The notes under the pieces are model-generated. The model worked only from the letters and a program-made list of their open reading frames with translations, was not told the DNA's origin and did not search any database. This document shows, piece by piece, positions 26,957 through 35,573 of a stretch of DNA of 64,000 bases. The position numbers were made by a program, and so were the translations under genes. Each line of letters starts with the position of its first letter. Position 1 is the stretch's first letter. Origin of the DNA: DASZRZ01 sp963732925 (lineage in GTDB: Bacteria; Acidobacteriota; Terriglobia; Terriglobales; Acidobacteriaceae); the NCBI GenBank assembly GCA_963732925.1, contig CAVTBJ010000006.1, positions 248,001 to 312,000 of the forward strand. Reading direction: 5' to 3'.

Positions 26957-28717
26957 ATGAATCTGCTGGCTCAAACCTGCGAGGCGGTCACCTCTGCCCG
27001 GCGCAAGAGCGAGAAGGTAGCCCTGGTAGCCGGCTACCTGCGCTCGCGCACCCTCGAGGAGGCCGCCGTCTCGGCAATATTTCTATCCGGCAGGCCGTTT
27101 CCCGCCCACGAAGAGAGCACGTTGCAGGTAGGTGGATCCTTGTTGTGGCGGCAGGTGGCAAAGCTCTCCGGCAGGAGCGATGCAGAACTAACCGCTGCTT
27201 ACCGCCGCCATGGGGACCTGGGCAGCGCTGCTCAGGATGCACTCGAAGGCCGCGCTCCAGCTACGCCGACGCTGAACGTGGTCGAGGTGGAGCGGCGCTT
27301 TCGCCAGATTGCCCAGACGCGAAGTCCTGCCGCGAAGGCCGACCTGCTGCGGGAACTCATGGCACGGGCGACGGCGCTCGAAGCCAAGTACCTGGTAAAA
27401 ATCATCAGCGGAGAGATGCGCATTGGGCTGAAAGAAAGCCTGGTGGAAGAGGCCATTGCCAAAGCCTATGACTTGGCTCTCGCCGACGTGCAGCGCGCCA
27501 CCATGCTGCTGGGAGACATTGGGGAGACCTTGCGCCTGGCGCACGCGGGACGGCTGCAGGAGGCCCGCATGCGGATGTTTCGTCCCATCGGCTTCATGCT
27601 CGCCAGCCCCATCGAAAGCGCCCAGCAGGCCTTCGATTACCTGAAACGCGCCAACCTTCACCGGGCCCAGGTGGAAGACAAATACGACGGCATCCGTGCT
27701 CAGGCCCACGTGGCAGGCGGACAGGTGCGGCTGTTTTCGCGCACGCTCGACGACGTCACCGAATCTTTTCCGGAGTTGATCGACGCCCTGGCGGGATTCC
27801 GCGAGGCGGTCATCCTCGATGGAGAGGTAGTGGCTTGGCGGCAGGGACGCGCCCTTCCTTTTTCCGAGCTGCAGAAACGGCTGGGACGCAAAAGAGTCAG
27901 TGACAGGCTGCTGTACCAGGTGCCGGTGGCTTACGTGGTGTTCGACGTTCTCTATGCCGGTGGCGAGCTGGTAATCGATCAAAGCTTGGGGATGCGGGGG
28001 GAGATCCTTGACCGGCTGTTCCAGGAGGCGCAGTGGCATGAGATTGTGCGCACTCGCGACGCGCAGGGGAAGCTGGCCCTGGAGCCTGCCATCGAGAGCC
28101 CCGCTTTCTCAACAACGGCTGCGGACGGGCGCTCGCAGGTGATTCGCGCCCGCGTCCTGCTCGTCGAGTCGGCGAGGCAGCTCACCGAATTGTTCGACGC
28201 CGCCCGGGACCGCGGCAATGAAGGATTGATGATCAAAGATCTGAATTCGGCCTATACACCCGGCAGGCGAGGACGCTCGTGGCTCAAACTCAAACGCGAA
28301 CTGGCCACGCTGGACGTGGTGGTGACGGCTGTCGAGTTTGGCCACGGCAAGCGCGCCCGGGTGCTCAGCGACTACACTTTTTCCGTGCGCGATGGCGAGC
28401 GTCTGCTGGCGGTGGGCAAGGCCTACTCCGGGCTGACGGACGCCGAAATCGCCGGAATAACGGAGTGGTTCCTGGGGCATACGCTGGTCGACCACGGCTT
28501 TTGGCGCGAGGTGGAGCCCGCCATCGTGCTGGAAGTGGCCTTCAATGCGGTGATGAAATCTGGCCGGCACGAGAGTGGCTTCGCCCTGCGCTTTCCCCGC
28601 ATTCTGCGCCTGCGCCCAGACAAATCTCCCGCCGAAATCGACACCCTCGACCGAGTTCGCGAAATCTTCGAGCAGCAGGCAACGGGTATGCTGCCGCACG
28701 CGGGCTTGGCGGACTGA
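26957..28717 (+). CDS. ATP-dependent DNA ligase
   Basis: Seals nicks in duplex DNA using ATP, alongside the NAD-dependent LigA expected elsewhere. The 586-residue product has an N-terminal helical DNA-binding domain (ISGEMRIGLKESLVEEAIA), the adenylation site with Lys242 in EDKYDGIRAQ, LDGEVVAW (motif III), NEGLMIKDLNSAY (motif IV) and WLKLKRE (motif V), then an OB domain ending VVLEVAFNAVMKSGRHESG-like motif. It resembles the archaeal/LigB-type rather than the short LigD ligase. No ku gene is in the window. Confidence 0.9.
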   Translation: MNLLAQTCEAVTSARRKSEKVALVAGYLRSRTLEEAAVSAIFLSGRPFPAHEESTLQVGGSLLWRQVAKLSGRSDAELTAAYRRHGDLGSAAQDALEGRAPATPTLNVVEVERRFRQIAQTRSPAAKADLLRELMARATALEAKYLVKIISGEMRIGLKESLVEEAIAKAYDLALADVQRATMLLGDIGETLRLAHAGRLQEARMRMFRPIGFMLASPIESAQQAFDYLKRANLHRAQVEDKYDGIRAQAHVAGGQVRLFSRTLDDVTESFPELIDALAGFREAVILDGEVVAWRQGRALPFSELQKRLGRKRVSDRLLYQVPVAYVVFDVLYAGGELVIDQSLGMRGEILDRLFQEAQWHEIVRTRDAQGKLALEPAIESPAFSTTAADGRSQVIRARVLLVESARQLTELFDAARDRGNEGLMIKDLNSAYTPGRRGRSWLKLKRELATLDVVVTAVEFGHGKRARVLSDYTFSVRDGERLLAVGKAYSGLTDAEIAGITEWFLGHTLVDHGFWREVEPAIVLEVAFNAVMKSGRHESGFALRFPRILRLRPDKSPAEIDTLDRVREIFEQQATGMLPHAGLAD

Positions 28718-28848
28718 GTGCCCTGTCCCGAGATCCGCCTCAGGCGTCATGGCGCCATCTCTTGAGCAAACGACACCCGGCTGGGCAAACGACACCCGGC
28801 AAAAGAGCATCTCACCAGACGAAGCAGAAACCTGAGGGGAGGACGTGT

Positions 28849-29570
28849 ATGCAGCATTATGGCGCATTGCGCGACTACGACGTGGACCTGGATGCCGATG
28901 ACATCCGAGGAGCAGCACTGGAGGACCGTTCCGGCAACAAGATCGGCACGGTAACTGATGCCATTATCGAACACGAGACAGGCAACATCCACTACCTGGC
29001 TGCTGCCGTCGGTGGCCGGGAGGTTCTTGTGCCGGCGAAGCGCGTAGTGGCCTCGCCCAACGATGAAACCTTGCGGACAGACTTGACACTCGGCGAAGCC
29101 GAACGACTGCCTGCGGCCGAAGCGGAGAGGCTGCAGGGTGGCAAGGCGACGAGAACAAGAGACCAGCAGGCCCTGTCGGCGTCGCTCCCGACTACAAACC
29201 GGACGAGGAAGAGGGAACGGTCATGCACCGCGAGGGTTCCGATCATCTGGTGACTCCCGAGCCGGGAGAGATGCCCGTCGTGCCGGACAACGAGGACATC
29301 GACTCGTCCACGCTCACTCCCCACCGCATGGCCGACAAGTTCGGTGGCGTGGGACGGCCAATCACCGCGCCCACGGGCATTCCCACCGGCTCCAGCGGGT
29401 CTGTGGACGTAGGAATTGGCAGCGACTTCGAACTGCGAGCCGATCAGAACGAGTTTCCGGAGTTAAGCCGAGGCAGACGATGGGATCGCTTTGCGCAGAG
29501 TCTGCGAAGTCGGCATCTCTCCACGATTCGGCAATCCTGCGGCATCTGCGCCAGGACTCGCGCAGCCTAG
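28849..29570 (+). CDS. PRC-barrel domain protein (frameshifted)
   Basis: Starts at ATG 28849 behind GGGGAGG. The first 100 residues contain a PRC-barrel (IRGAALEDRSGNKIGTVTDA and VGGREVLVPAKRVVASP), a fold found in ribosome-maturation and photosynthetic proteins. Near 29140-29165 the frame changes: the continuation reads GVAPDYKPDEEEGTVMHREG and then EPGEMPVVPDNEDIDSSTL and FGGVGRPITAPTGIPTGSS, a disordered acidic tail. The tail has the same amino-acid character as PRC-tail proteins in soil bacteria, so I join them. Function unknown; stress-related by inference. Confidence 0.65.
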
Positions 29571-29994
29571 CGTAGTCATTGCCAAGGACCTGGGGCGGAC
29601 ACGGACGGCCGCCCCCGTGCGATTCGGAAAAATGCCGCTCTTTGTCTTCAGCGCGCTATTATCAAAGGCGAGCGTAGAACATGGGGCTCGCGGCCCGGCT
29701 CTCGGGAGCCCAGGGGCAGCCTTCCTTTCCTGCGTAGGCGCAGACCACGCGATCCAACGCGGCGGGGCCCGCGGCTTTTTCGCGTGTCAAGCCCTTTTTA
29801 ATCCCACAAATAACTGAAAACAATAAACGTCTTCGGTTTTTCCCGCGCTTTTTCTCGCTTTCTGGCCGCAGCAATGGTAGCCTTACACTGCGTTACGTGG
29901 AAACGAAGTGGGTTGAGGAAAGTTCTCCAAGATCTGCCTCTGAAGTACCCTCCGGTTCTATAGGCGTAAATCAACAAAAGGAAGTGCGTAACAC
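29571..29994. other. GC-rich structured spacer and cold-shock leader
   Basis: No coding frame is supported. Between about 29665 and 29780 there is a GC-rich, self-complementary block (a GGCTC-TCGG-GAGCC hairpin inside longer complementary arms) preceded by TATTAT at 29657-29662 and followed by a T run, so a small RNA of about 110 bases is possible. The last 150 bases would form a long leader for the cold-shock gene, as is common for cspA-type genes. Confidence 0.35.
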
Positions 29995-30195
29995 ATGGAG
30001 CAAGGAACCGTTAAGTGGTTCAACGACGCTAAGGGCTTTGGCTTTATCAGCCGTCAGAATGGCGAGGATGTTTTCGTCCATCACACGGCGATCCAGACGC
30101 AGGGCTTTCGCAGCCTGCAGGAAGGCCAGGCTGTTCAGTTCAACGTCGTGAAAGGTCCGAAGGGCTGGCAGGCCGAGAACGTCCAACCTCTCTAA
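29995..30195 (+). CDS. Cold-shock protein, CspA family
   Basis: A 66-residue single cold-shock domain that binds single-stranded nucleic acid and melts RNA structure. RNP1 is present as KGFGFISRQ and RNP2 as DVFVHHTAI; the start EQGTVKWFNDAKGFGF is canonical. AAAAGGAAG precedes the ATG. The long untranslated leader fits post-transcriptional cold control. A hairpin terminator follows about 20 bases after the stop. Confidence 0.95.
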   Translation: MEQGTVKWFNDAKGFGFISRQNGEDVFVHHTAIQTQGFRSLQEGQAVQFNVVKGPKGWQAENVQPL

Positions 30196-30216
30196 GATCT
30201 GATTCACAATTCCACC

Positions 30217-30242
30217 AACAGGCGGCCTCCGGGCCGCCTGTT
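30217..30242 (+). terminator. Terminator hairpin after the cold-shock gene
   Basis: A perfect 11-12 base-pair stem (AACAGGCGGCC with GGCCGCCTGTT) with a tiny loop, followed by TCTCTTTCC. The T tract is interrupted, so termination may be partial. Confidence 0.65.
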
Positions 30243-30324
30243 CTCTTTCCGGGAGAAGATTGGCCACCGATTCAAGCGCACCGGCACGGAGGAGAGGGCA
30301 ATTTAGGATCCCACGTGCCGCAGC

Positions 30325-31437
30325 TCAGGATGCTTCCTGCTTTTTGCTTCCGCTGGCTCCTGCCGGCGTCGAATGCAGAACGATCTGGTTGCGTCCGCGA
30401 GCTTTGGCCTCATAGAGCGCGGTGTCGGCGCGCTCAATCAGCTCGCGCTTGGATTCCAGGCCGACAACGAAACTGGCAATTCCAATACTGATCGTTAGGT
30501 GCTCGACCGCTCCGGCGGAGCCGGCAAAGAAACGGGCGCGCTCCACCGCCATCCGAAGGCGCTGCGCCACCTGTAAAGCTTCGCCTTCACTGGTTTCCGG
30601 CAGGATCATCACAAATTCCTCGCCTCCATAGCGGGCCACGGTGTCGATATCGCGCATATCTTTGATGAGCAGCGCAGCCACATCGCGCAGCACCTGGTCT
30701 CCCACGTGATGTCCGTAGCGGTCATTCAGCGCCTTGAAGAAATCAATATCGACCATCAGCAGGGCGAATTCCGTGCGCTTGCGGTCGGCGCGCTTGATTT
30801 CCAGGTCGAGTTGCTGTTCGAAGTAGCCGCGGGTTTTCAGGCCGGTGAGGTAATCGGTAAAGGCAAACGTAATCAGGCCCTGGTCGGCATATGCGCGGGT
30901 GAGGAGGGGTTCCGAGATCAAGGACAGAATCCACAGCAGTTGCGCATCCACCGGACTAAAGTGCGTGGGGTCGGCGGAAAACAACTGCAACGAGCCCAAG
31001 GTGCGGTTGCTCACCATGAGTGGAACCGCAAGAGCCGAAGAAGCGCCCAGCCAGTCCAGCAAGATATCCATCTGGATGTTCTGGCCGCGGCGTACCAGCA
31101 GGGGACGATTGCAGCGGCTGGTCCCGACGTGCAGGATATTGCCGTGCTGAACGGCATCGGGCACCTGATCGATGCCGCGCGCCAGCAGGAGGCGAAACTC
31201 TTCCTCTTCCTCCTGCCAGAAGTAGGCGAGGGCTTTTTCCGCAGGGCGGATTTCCGCCGCGAAGTCGCACAGCAGGTTCAGGGTGGCCCCGAACTCCATG
31301 GGAAGACCACCCAGCATGCTCAGCCGCAACAGGACGTTGATGTCGTGCCAGCGCTGCTGCACGATCTCCTGGCTGAGTTCAGAGAATACCTCGACGGGGG
31401 CAAGGTCCCAGGCGGAATTGGCGCGTAGTTCCTGCAT
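30325..31437 (-). CDS. GAF-GGDEF diguanylate cyclase
   Basis: Makes c-di-GMP from two GTP. The C-terminal 170 residues form a GGDEF domain starting DYLTGLKTRGYFEQQL with the metal site LLMVDIDFFKALNDRYGH and the active-site loop RYGGEEF (GGEEF is a catalytically competent variant). An inhibitory I-site, RDID, sits exactly five residues before GGEEF, so product inhibition is expected. The preceding region (about 80-210, LVRRGQNIQMDILLDWLG and SALAVPLMVSNRTLGSLQLF) is GAF-like and likely senses a ligand. ATG 31437 chosen; a TTG at 31512 extends the frame. Cytoplasmic. Confidence 0.9.
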   Translation of the reverse strand: MQELRANSAWDLAPVEVFSELSQEIVQQRWHDINVLLRLSMLGGLPMEFGATLNLLCDFAAEIRPAEKALAYFWQEEEEEFRLLLARGIDQVPDAVQHGNILHVGTSRCNRPLLVRRGQNIQMDILLDWLGASSALAVPLMVSNRTLGSLQLFSADPTHFSPVDAQLLWILSLISEPLLTRAYADQGLITFAFTDYLTGLKTRGYFEQQLDLEIKRADRKRTEFALLMVDIDFFKALNDRYGHHVGDQVLRDVAALLIKDMRDIDTVARYGGEEFVMILPETSEGEALQVAQRLRMAVERARFFAGSAGAVEHLTISIGIASFVVGLESKRELIERADTALYEAKARGRNQIVLHSTPAGASGSKKQEAS

Positions 31438-31838
31438 TCGGGTCAGTATTTTCGGACCGGCCGGTTCTAAGAGACCCGGCCCGGCTGCCGCCCGGAAGAT
31501 CCACTCGTTCAAGGAGGAATGGCCGCTACCCGGGCGCGGATTCCCTTAACTCTGATGCCATGGCAGCCAGTCTTGCCTGCCGGCGAAATCCGATTCGCTA
31601 AAAATCTATAACTACAAAACCCCGGCCGCAGGCAAGAGTTTTTCTGGCCGTGCACCATAGCTGTTGCTATTTGGGAGCAAGCAGGACTAGCATAAGCCTT
31701 AGAGACGTACATCTGGAGACGCACCGGGTTTGGCGTCCTCTTCTCAGTTTCAGAGTCATTCTGCCGTCTGCTCACGTTCGTAGGCCCGAGGATTCGTAGT
31801 ATCCGTGAACTTCTTGCTGTGACCGGAGAGAAAACGCT
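31438..31838. other. Divergent spacer without a supported gene
   Basis: About 400 bases (325 if the GGDEF protein starts at the upstream TTG) between two divergent genes. It should contain both promoters, but I cannot point to convincing boxes. Confidence 0.4.
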
Positions 31839-32568
31839 ATGGCATGGTACGCCTACTGCATTACAGAGCAGTCCGCCTTGTTGAGTGGTACTCGCACGCG
31901 TCGTCCCTTCCCCATCCCTGGCATGCAGGGAATTCGCGGTAAACAGGTCGTGGGATATCCCAGCGGAGACTTCGCGGTGGTCGTGAGCGACTACGCCCCG
32001 GACGGCACTCTGGATCAGCAGTCCGTCCTGGATCACGCTCGCGTGGTCAGTGAATGCTTCCGCAGCGGGACGGTGCTGCCATTTCGCTTCGGCACCGTTT
32101 TTCACAGCGACGAGGCCTTGCGGCGGGCTGTACGGACCAATCGGCGGGCACTGACGGACAGCGTGCTGCGGTTGCGGGGAAAATCCGAGATGCATCTGAA
32201 GCTGGTGATTCGCGACGAGTCCCTAAGGGAGAAGGTCACGGATACGGTTCTGCCCCAATGTGGTGGGAAGCGAATATCTGTTGCGGTTGCGCGCCAAGGC
32301 CGCGCGCCAGCGGGAATGCCAGAGCAAGGCCCGGGCGATCTCGGTCCAGGTTCATAAGTTGTTGAATCCGCTGGATGAGGAGGTCAGCTGCAAGACCGCT
32401 CGCAGCGGACTTCTGATGGATATCGCTCATCTGATTGATTCCGGCACGGTGCAGAAGTACCAGAACCGCTGCACGGCGGCGACTCGCCAGCTCAAGGGCT
32501 GTGAGATCGTCGTCAGTGGCCCCTGGCCCCCCTACCATTTCACCCGCAGCAAGCTGCGGAGTGCCTGA
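31839..32568 (+). CDS. GvpL/GvpF-family gas vesicle protein (frameshifted)
   Basis: GvpL/F proteins are needed for gas vesicle assembly and occur also in bacteria without vesicles. The first frame has WYAYCITEQSALL, LDHARVVSECFRSGTVLPFRFGT (the family core) and KSEMHLKLVIRD; near 32255 it shifts and the second frame gives GSEYLLRLRAKAARQRE, then LIDSGTVQKYQNRCTAATR and CEIVVSGPWPPYHF, the characteristic C-terminal motif. Together about 242 residues, the usual length. No gvpA or other gvp gene is in the window, so a gas vesicle role is doubtful. Confidence 0.8.
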
Positions 32569-32663
32569 AATCCTCCCCCGGTGAAGAGCCAAACGCCGCG
32601 GATTTGGCCGTGGCGTTCCTATATTTTGCATCTGAATACCCAAGGATAGACGCAGGAAGCCTT

Positions 32664-32815
32664 CTCTGCATCCAACTTTGAGGCTGCTCACCGGGTGCAT
32701 ACTCGTACGCCGGTGGTTGGTTGAGGGGCATGGCGGGGCCATCCGCGTGAATAGCCAGTTGAGGAAGGGCAGCACGTTCACGGGCCTGCTGCCGGTTGGA
32801 GTGCTGCGGGAGTGA
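32664..32815 (+). pseudogene. C-terminal remnant of a sensor histidine kinase
   Basis: A short open frame reads LTGCILVRRWLVEGHGG then AIRVNSQLRKGSTFTGLLPV and stops at 32813. This is the end of a HATPase_c domain (helix, EGHGG turn, G-S-T-F-x-x-x-L-P strand). The expected G-x-G-L-G-L motif has become TGCIL, and nothing upstream encodes the rest of the kinase. It lies 180 bases before a response regulator gene, so it may be the relic of its cognate kinase. Confidence 0.65.
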
Positions 32816-32998
32816 CTGCACGGCCATACCGGCCTGAGCGTGCCAACTAACGCTACGCGCTCGCAGGCGGTGCGAAATCGGCAAAAGCGGCTCCGCTGGG
32901 GCGAAGCGGCGATACAATACCCACTTCTCCCCAAGCTGCAGGACTTCTGATGTGCGGAGCCGGACATTCCACGCTCACGGGCGTGTCACGAGGGAAGA

Positions 32999-34531
32999 AT
33001 GGCAGTGCACTCGGCGCAAAAAACCCGGGTACTCATTGTGGACGATGACGGCAGCATGGCCCGGTTCCTGAGCACCTATCTGCTGCGGCACAAGTTTGAA
33101 GTAAGCACGGCTGCTAGCGGAGAGGAAGCGGTACGCATGTTCCGCGTATGCGACCCCAGCCTGGTGCTCCTGGATGTAGCGATGCCTGGCACGAACGGCC
33201 TGGAAACGCTGGAGCGCATTAAACAGATCAAGGCTGACTGCGCGGTGATCGTGCTTTCGGCACAGCATAACCCGGACGTGATCTTCAAGGCCTCCAAGCT
33301 GGGCGCCGAGGAGTACCTCAGCAAGCCCTTCGATCCCAAGGAACTTGAGCTCAGAATCGCCAAGGTCATGGACCGGCAGCGCCTGGTCAGCGAGGTGACG
33401 CAGTTACGGGAACGGGTGCGCCGGCACAGCGATTTCGCCATGCTGTTCGGCACCAGCCCGAAGATGGAAGAGGTCAAAATGACCATCGAGCAGGTGGCGG
33501 ACACCAATGCCACCGTGCTGGTACGTGGGGAGAGCGGCACTGGCAAGGAAGTGGTGGCGCGCATGGTTTACGGCCAGTCCGCACGGGGTGATCGTCCCTT
33601 CGTAAAGGTGAACTGCGCCGCCATTCCACACGACCTGCTGGAGAGTGAGCTGTTCGGCTACGAGGCCGGAGCTTTCACCGGCGCGAACCGGCAGAAGCTG
33701 GGCAAATTCGATCAGGCCAACCTGGGAACGATTTTCCTGGACGAGGTCAGCGAAATGCACCCTGCCCTGCAGGCCAAGCTGCTGCACGTGCTGCAGGACG
33801 GCGAGTTCGCCCGCCTGGGCGGCAAGCGTGACATCGCCGTCGATGTACGGGTTCTGGCTTCCACCAACAAGCCCCTGGAGCGGGCGGTGGAGGAGGGCCT
33901 GTTCCGCGAAGACCTTTTTTATCGGCTGAACGTGGTCAGCATTCACATACCACCGTTGCGGGAGCGGCGGGAAGAAATTCCTGTGTTCCTCGACTTCTTT
34001 CTCCGCAAGTACAGCGAGTTCTATGGGAAGGCTCAGCCGCCCTTCAGCGATTACGCCGTCACCCGCATGATGGAGTACAACTGGCCCGGCAACATCCGCG
34101 AACTGGAAAATCTGGTGAAGCGCTACGTGATTGTGGGGAACGAACCACAGATCATCCGCGAGCTCTCCACTCCCAAACCGATTATTTCGTCCGTATCCGG
34201 ACTCAGCCCGGTGTGGGGCATCAAGGAAACCCGGCCTGAGGAGTTGAGCGCTCGCGCGGCGCAGAGCAACAGCGCGCCTGCGATTGCTTCCGCCTCTGAA
34301 AACGGGGCGCCCCATCCAGAGAACCATCTTGAGATGCCCTCGCTTCTGGAGATCGGGCGGCGCGCAGCCATGCAGGCGGAGCGGGAAGCGATTGAACGGG
34401 TGCTGGCGCAGACGCGCTGGAACCGGCGGCAGGCAGCCAAGATCCTGCGGATCAGCTACAAAGCATTGCTGAACAAATTGAAGGCAATGGAGGAGCAGAA
34501 CCAGATTCAGATTAAGCAGCGTAGTGCCTAA
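32999..34531 (+). CDS. Sigma-54-dependent response regulator (NtrC/AtoC type)
   Basis: A 510-residue transcription activator. Residues 10-125 are a receiver domain with acidic pocket VDDD, phospho-acceptor Asp59 in LLDVAMPG, and the Lys in YLSKPFD. A central AAA+ domain follows with Walker A GESGTGKE, the sigma-54 contact loop GAFTGA, FLDEVSEM (Walker B) and the R-finger region. The C-terminal Fis-type helix-turn-helix includes RWNRRQAAKILRISYKALLN. It should activate sigma-54 promoters on phosphorylation. A degraded kinase fragment lies immediately upstream. Confidence 0.93.
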   Translation: MAVHSAQKTRVLIVDDDGSMARFLSTYLLRHKFEVSTAASGEEAVRMFRVCDPSLVLLDVAMPGTNGLETLERIKQIKADCAVIVLSAQHNPDVIFKASKLGAEEYLSKPFDPKELELRIAKVMDRQRLVSEVTQLRERVRRHSDFAMLFGTSPKMEEVKMTIEQVADTNATVLVRGESGTGKEVVARMVYGQSARGDRPFVKVNCAAIPHDLLESELFGYEAGAFTGANRQKLGKFDQANLGTIFLDEVSEMHPALQAKLLHVLQDGEFARLGGKRDIAVDVRVLASTNKPLERAVEEGLFREDLFYRLNVVSIHIPPLRERREEIPVFLDFFLRKYSEFYGKAQPPFSDYAVTRMMEYNWPGNIRELENLVKRYVIVGNEPQIIRELSTPKPIISSVSGLSPVWGIKETRPEELSARAAQSNSAPAIASASENGAPHPENHLEMPSLLEIGRRAAMQAEREAIERVLAQTRWNRRQAAKILRISYKALLNKLKAMEEQNQIQIKQRSA

Positions 34532-35029
34532 TGTTGGCATTTGACTGCCCCGTACGATTTGTTGAGGACGGGACGACTGTGGAAATTGTGGGGCTTTCCC
34601 CTCCTAAGAAAAAGCAGCACAATACCTTATTCTTCTGTCCTCATTTGGATATGAAAGTTCGCCTTTGGATTGACAAATGCAGATTGGCGGGTACAACAAA
34701 AGAGGCCGAAATGACATTAACCCTCTTCCTGGAATTAACTCCCGTCCCCTCGGAACATTCCGCTTGCCGGAATGACACATTGCATCGCCTTCCATGATCC
34801 CTTCCTCCCTTGCCTCTTTGATTAGAGTGGCCCCGTAAGGGGCCACTCTCTTTTGCGATATCGGCGAAACGAATCCTGAGTTGAGCGCAGTGAAAGATTC
34901 GAAGGGCTCGCGGCTGTCTTAGCGCGCGGACTGTGTCTGCCCTATGGCGGCAGAGACTGCGCACGCAACGTTCAGACGGCGCGTGCCAAGGCTGCGGGCA
35001 TACTAACTAATGGACTCGCCGGGTGACGT
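34532..35029. other. Spacer with a terminator and an imperfect palindrome
   Basis: About 500 bases without a supported gene. It holds the terminator at 34824-34854 and, from about 34866 to 34903, an imperfect palindrome (CGAATCCTGAGTTGAGCG ... AAAGATTCGAAGG) of the kind dispersed in many soil-bacterial genomes. Confidence 0.45.
34824..34854 (+). terminator. Rho-independent terminator
   Basis: An 11-base-pair stem (AGAGTGGCCCC with GGGGCCACTCT), GTAA loop, then CTTTT. It lies 290 bases after the response regulator and probably ends its transcript. Confidence 0.75.
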
Positions 35030-35059
35030 TTGACGCGCATTTTGGCGTACAGGTATTAT
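35030..35059 (+). promoter_or_regulatory. Candidate sigma-70 promoter for the DksA-type gene
   Basis: TTGACG (35030-35035) and TATTAT (35054-35059) are separated by 18 bases, about 55 bases ahead of the start codon. Both boxes match the consensus at five of six positions. Confidence 0.6.
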
Positions 35060-35114
35060 TTAGAGTTTACCGTCGAAGTCTGCATGAGTTAGGAAGGCGA
35101 TCAAAGGCGGCCGG

Positions 35115-35483
35115 ATGGACAAGAAGAAGCTCGAATTATTCAAAAAGAGGCTGGAAGAACGGCAGCAGTCGTTGCGCCGCACAGTAATGCGCACCGAACA
35201 GGATGGTCGCGATGCTGACCTGGATTCCGCCCAAGACGTAGCCGACCGGGCGGCGAGTTCCTACAACAAGGAATTTCTTTTCCACCAGAGCAACAGCGAA
35301 CGCCAGTTGCTGCAGATGGTGGAGGGCGCGTTGAGCCGGGTGCGCGAGGGCACCTACGGCGAATGCATCTCCTGCGGTAGCGAAATCAACAGCAAACGCC
35401 TGGAAGCCGTGCCTTGGACGCGCCACTGTATCGAGTGCCAGGAAAAACTGGAAAAGGGGCTGCTGGAAGAATCGGCGACCTGA
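35115..35483 (+). CDS. TraR/DksA-type zinc finger protein
   Basis: A 122-residue protein with the two-helix coiled-coil start of DksA (LELFKKRLEERQQSLRRTV) and DLDSAQDVADRAASSYNKEF, and a four-Cys zinc finger, CISCGSEINSKRLEAVPWT then CIEC. Such proteins reach into the RNA polymerase secondary channel and change promoter choice, often with ppGpp. The acidic D-x-x-D-x-A tip motif of DksA is approximated by DLDSAQD. A candidate promoter precedes it and a hairpin follows. Confidence 0.88.
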   Translation: MDKKKLELFKKRLEERQQSLRRTVMRTEQDGRDADLDSAQDVADRAASSYNKEFLFHQSNSERQLLQMVEGALSRVREGTYGECISCGSEINSKRLEAVPWTRHCIECQEKLEKGLLEESAT

Positions 35484-35506
35484 ACAGTTTCTAAACGAAT
35501 CCAACC

Positions 35507-35536
35507 GCAAGAGCCGCCGCGTGGGGCGGCTCTTGC
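35507..35536 (+). terminator. Hairpin after the DksA-type gene
   Basis: A 12-base-pair stem (GCAAGAGCCGCC with GGCGGCTCTTGC), without a clear T tract afterwards. Possible terminator. Confidence 0.55.
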
Positions 35537-35573
35537 AATCTGTCCTCTATAGCCAGGTCAGTCTGTGGCTTGC

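Noticed and set aside
29660..29785. Assignment of the structured block as SRP RNA or 6S RNA
   Set aside because: The GGAAGG-type SRP loop and the 6S bubble pattern could not be found, so I only list it as a possible RNA.
31839..32568. A gas vesicle cluster
   Set aside because: Only one GvpL/F-like gene is present; the structural protein GvpA and other partners are absent from the window.
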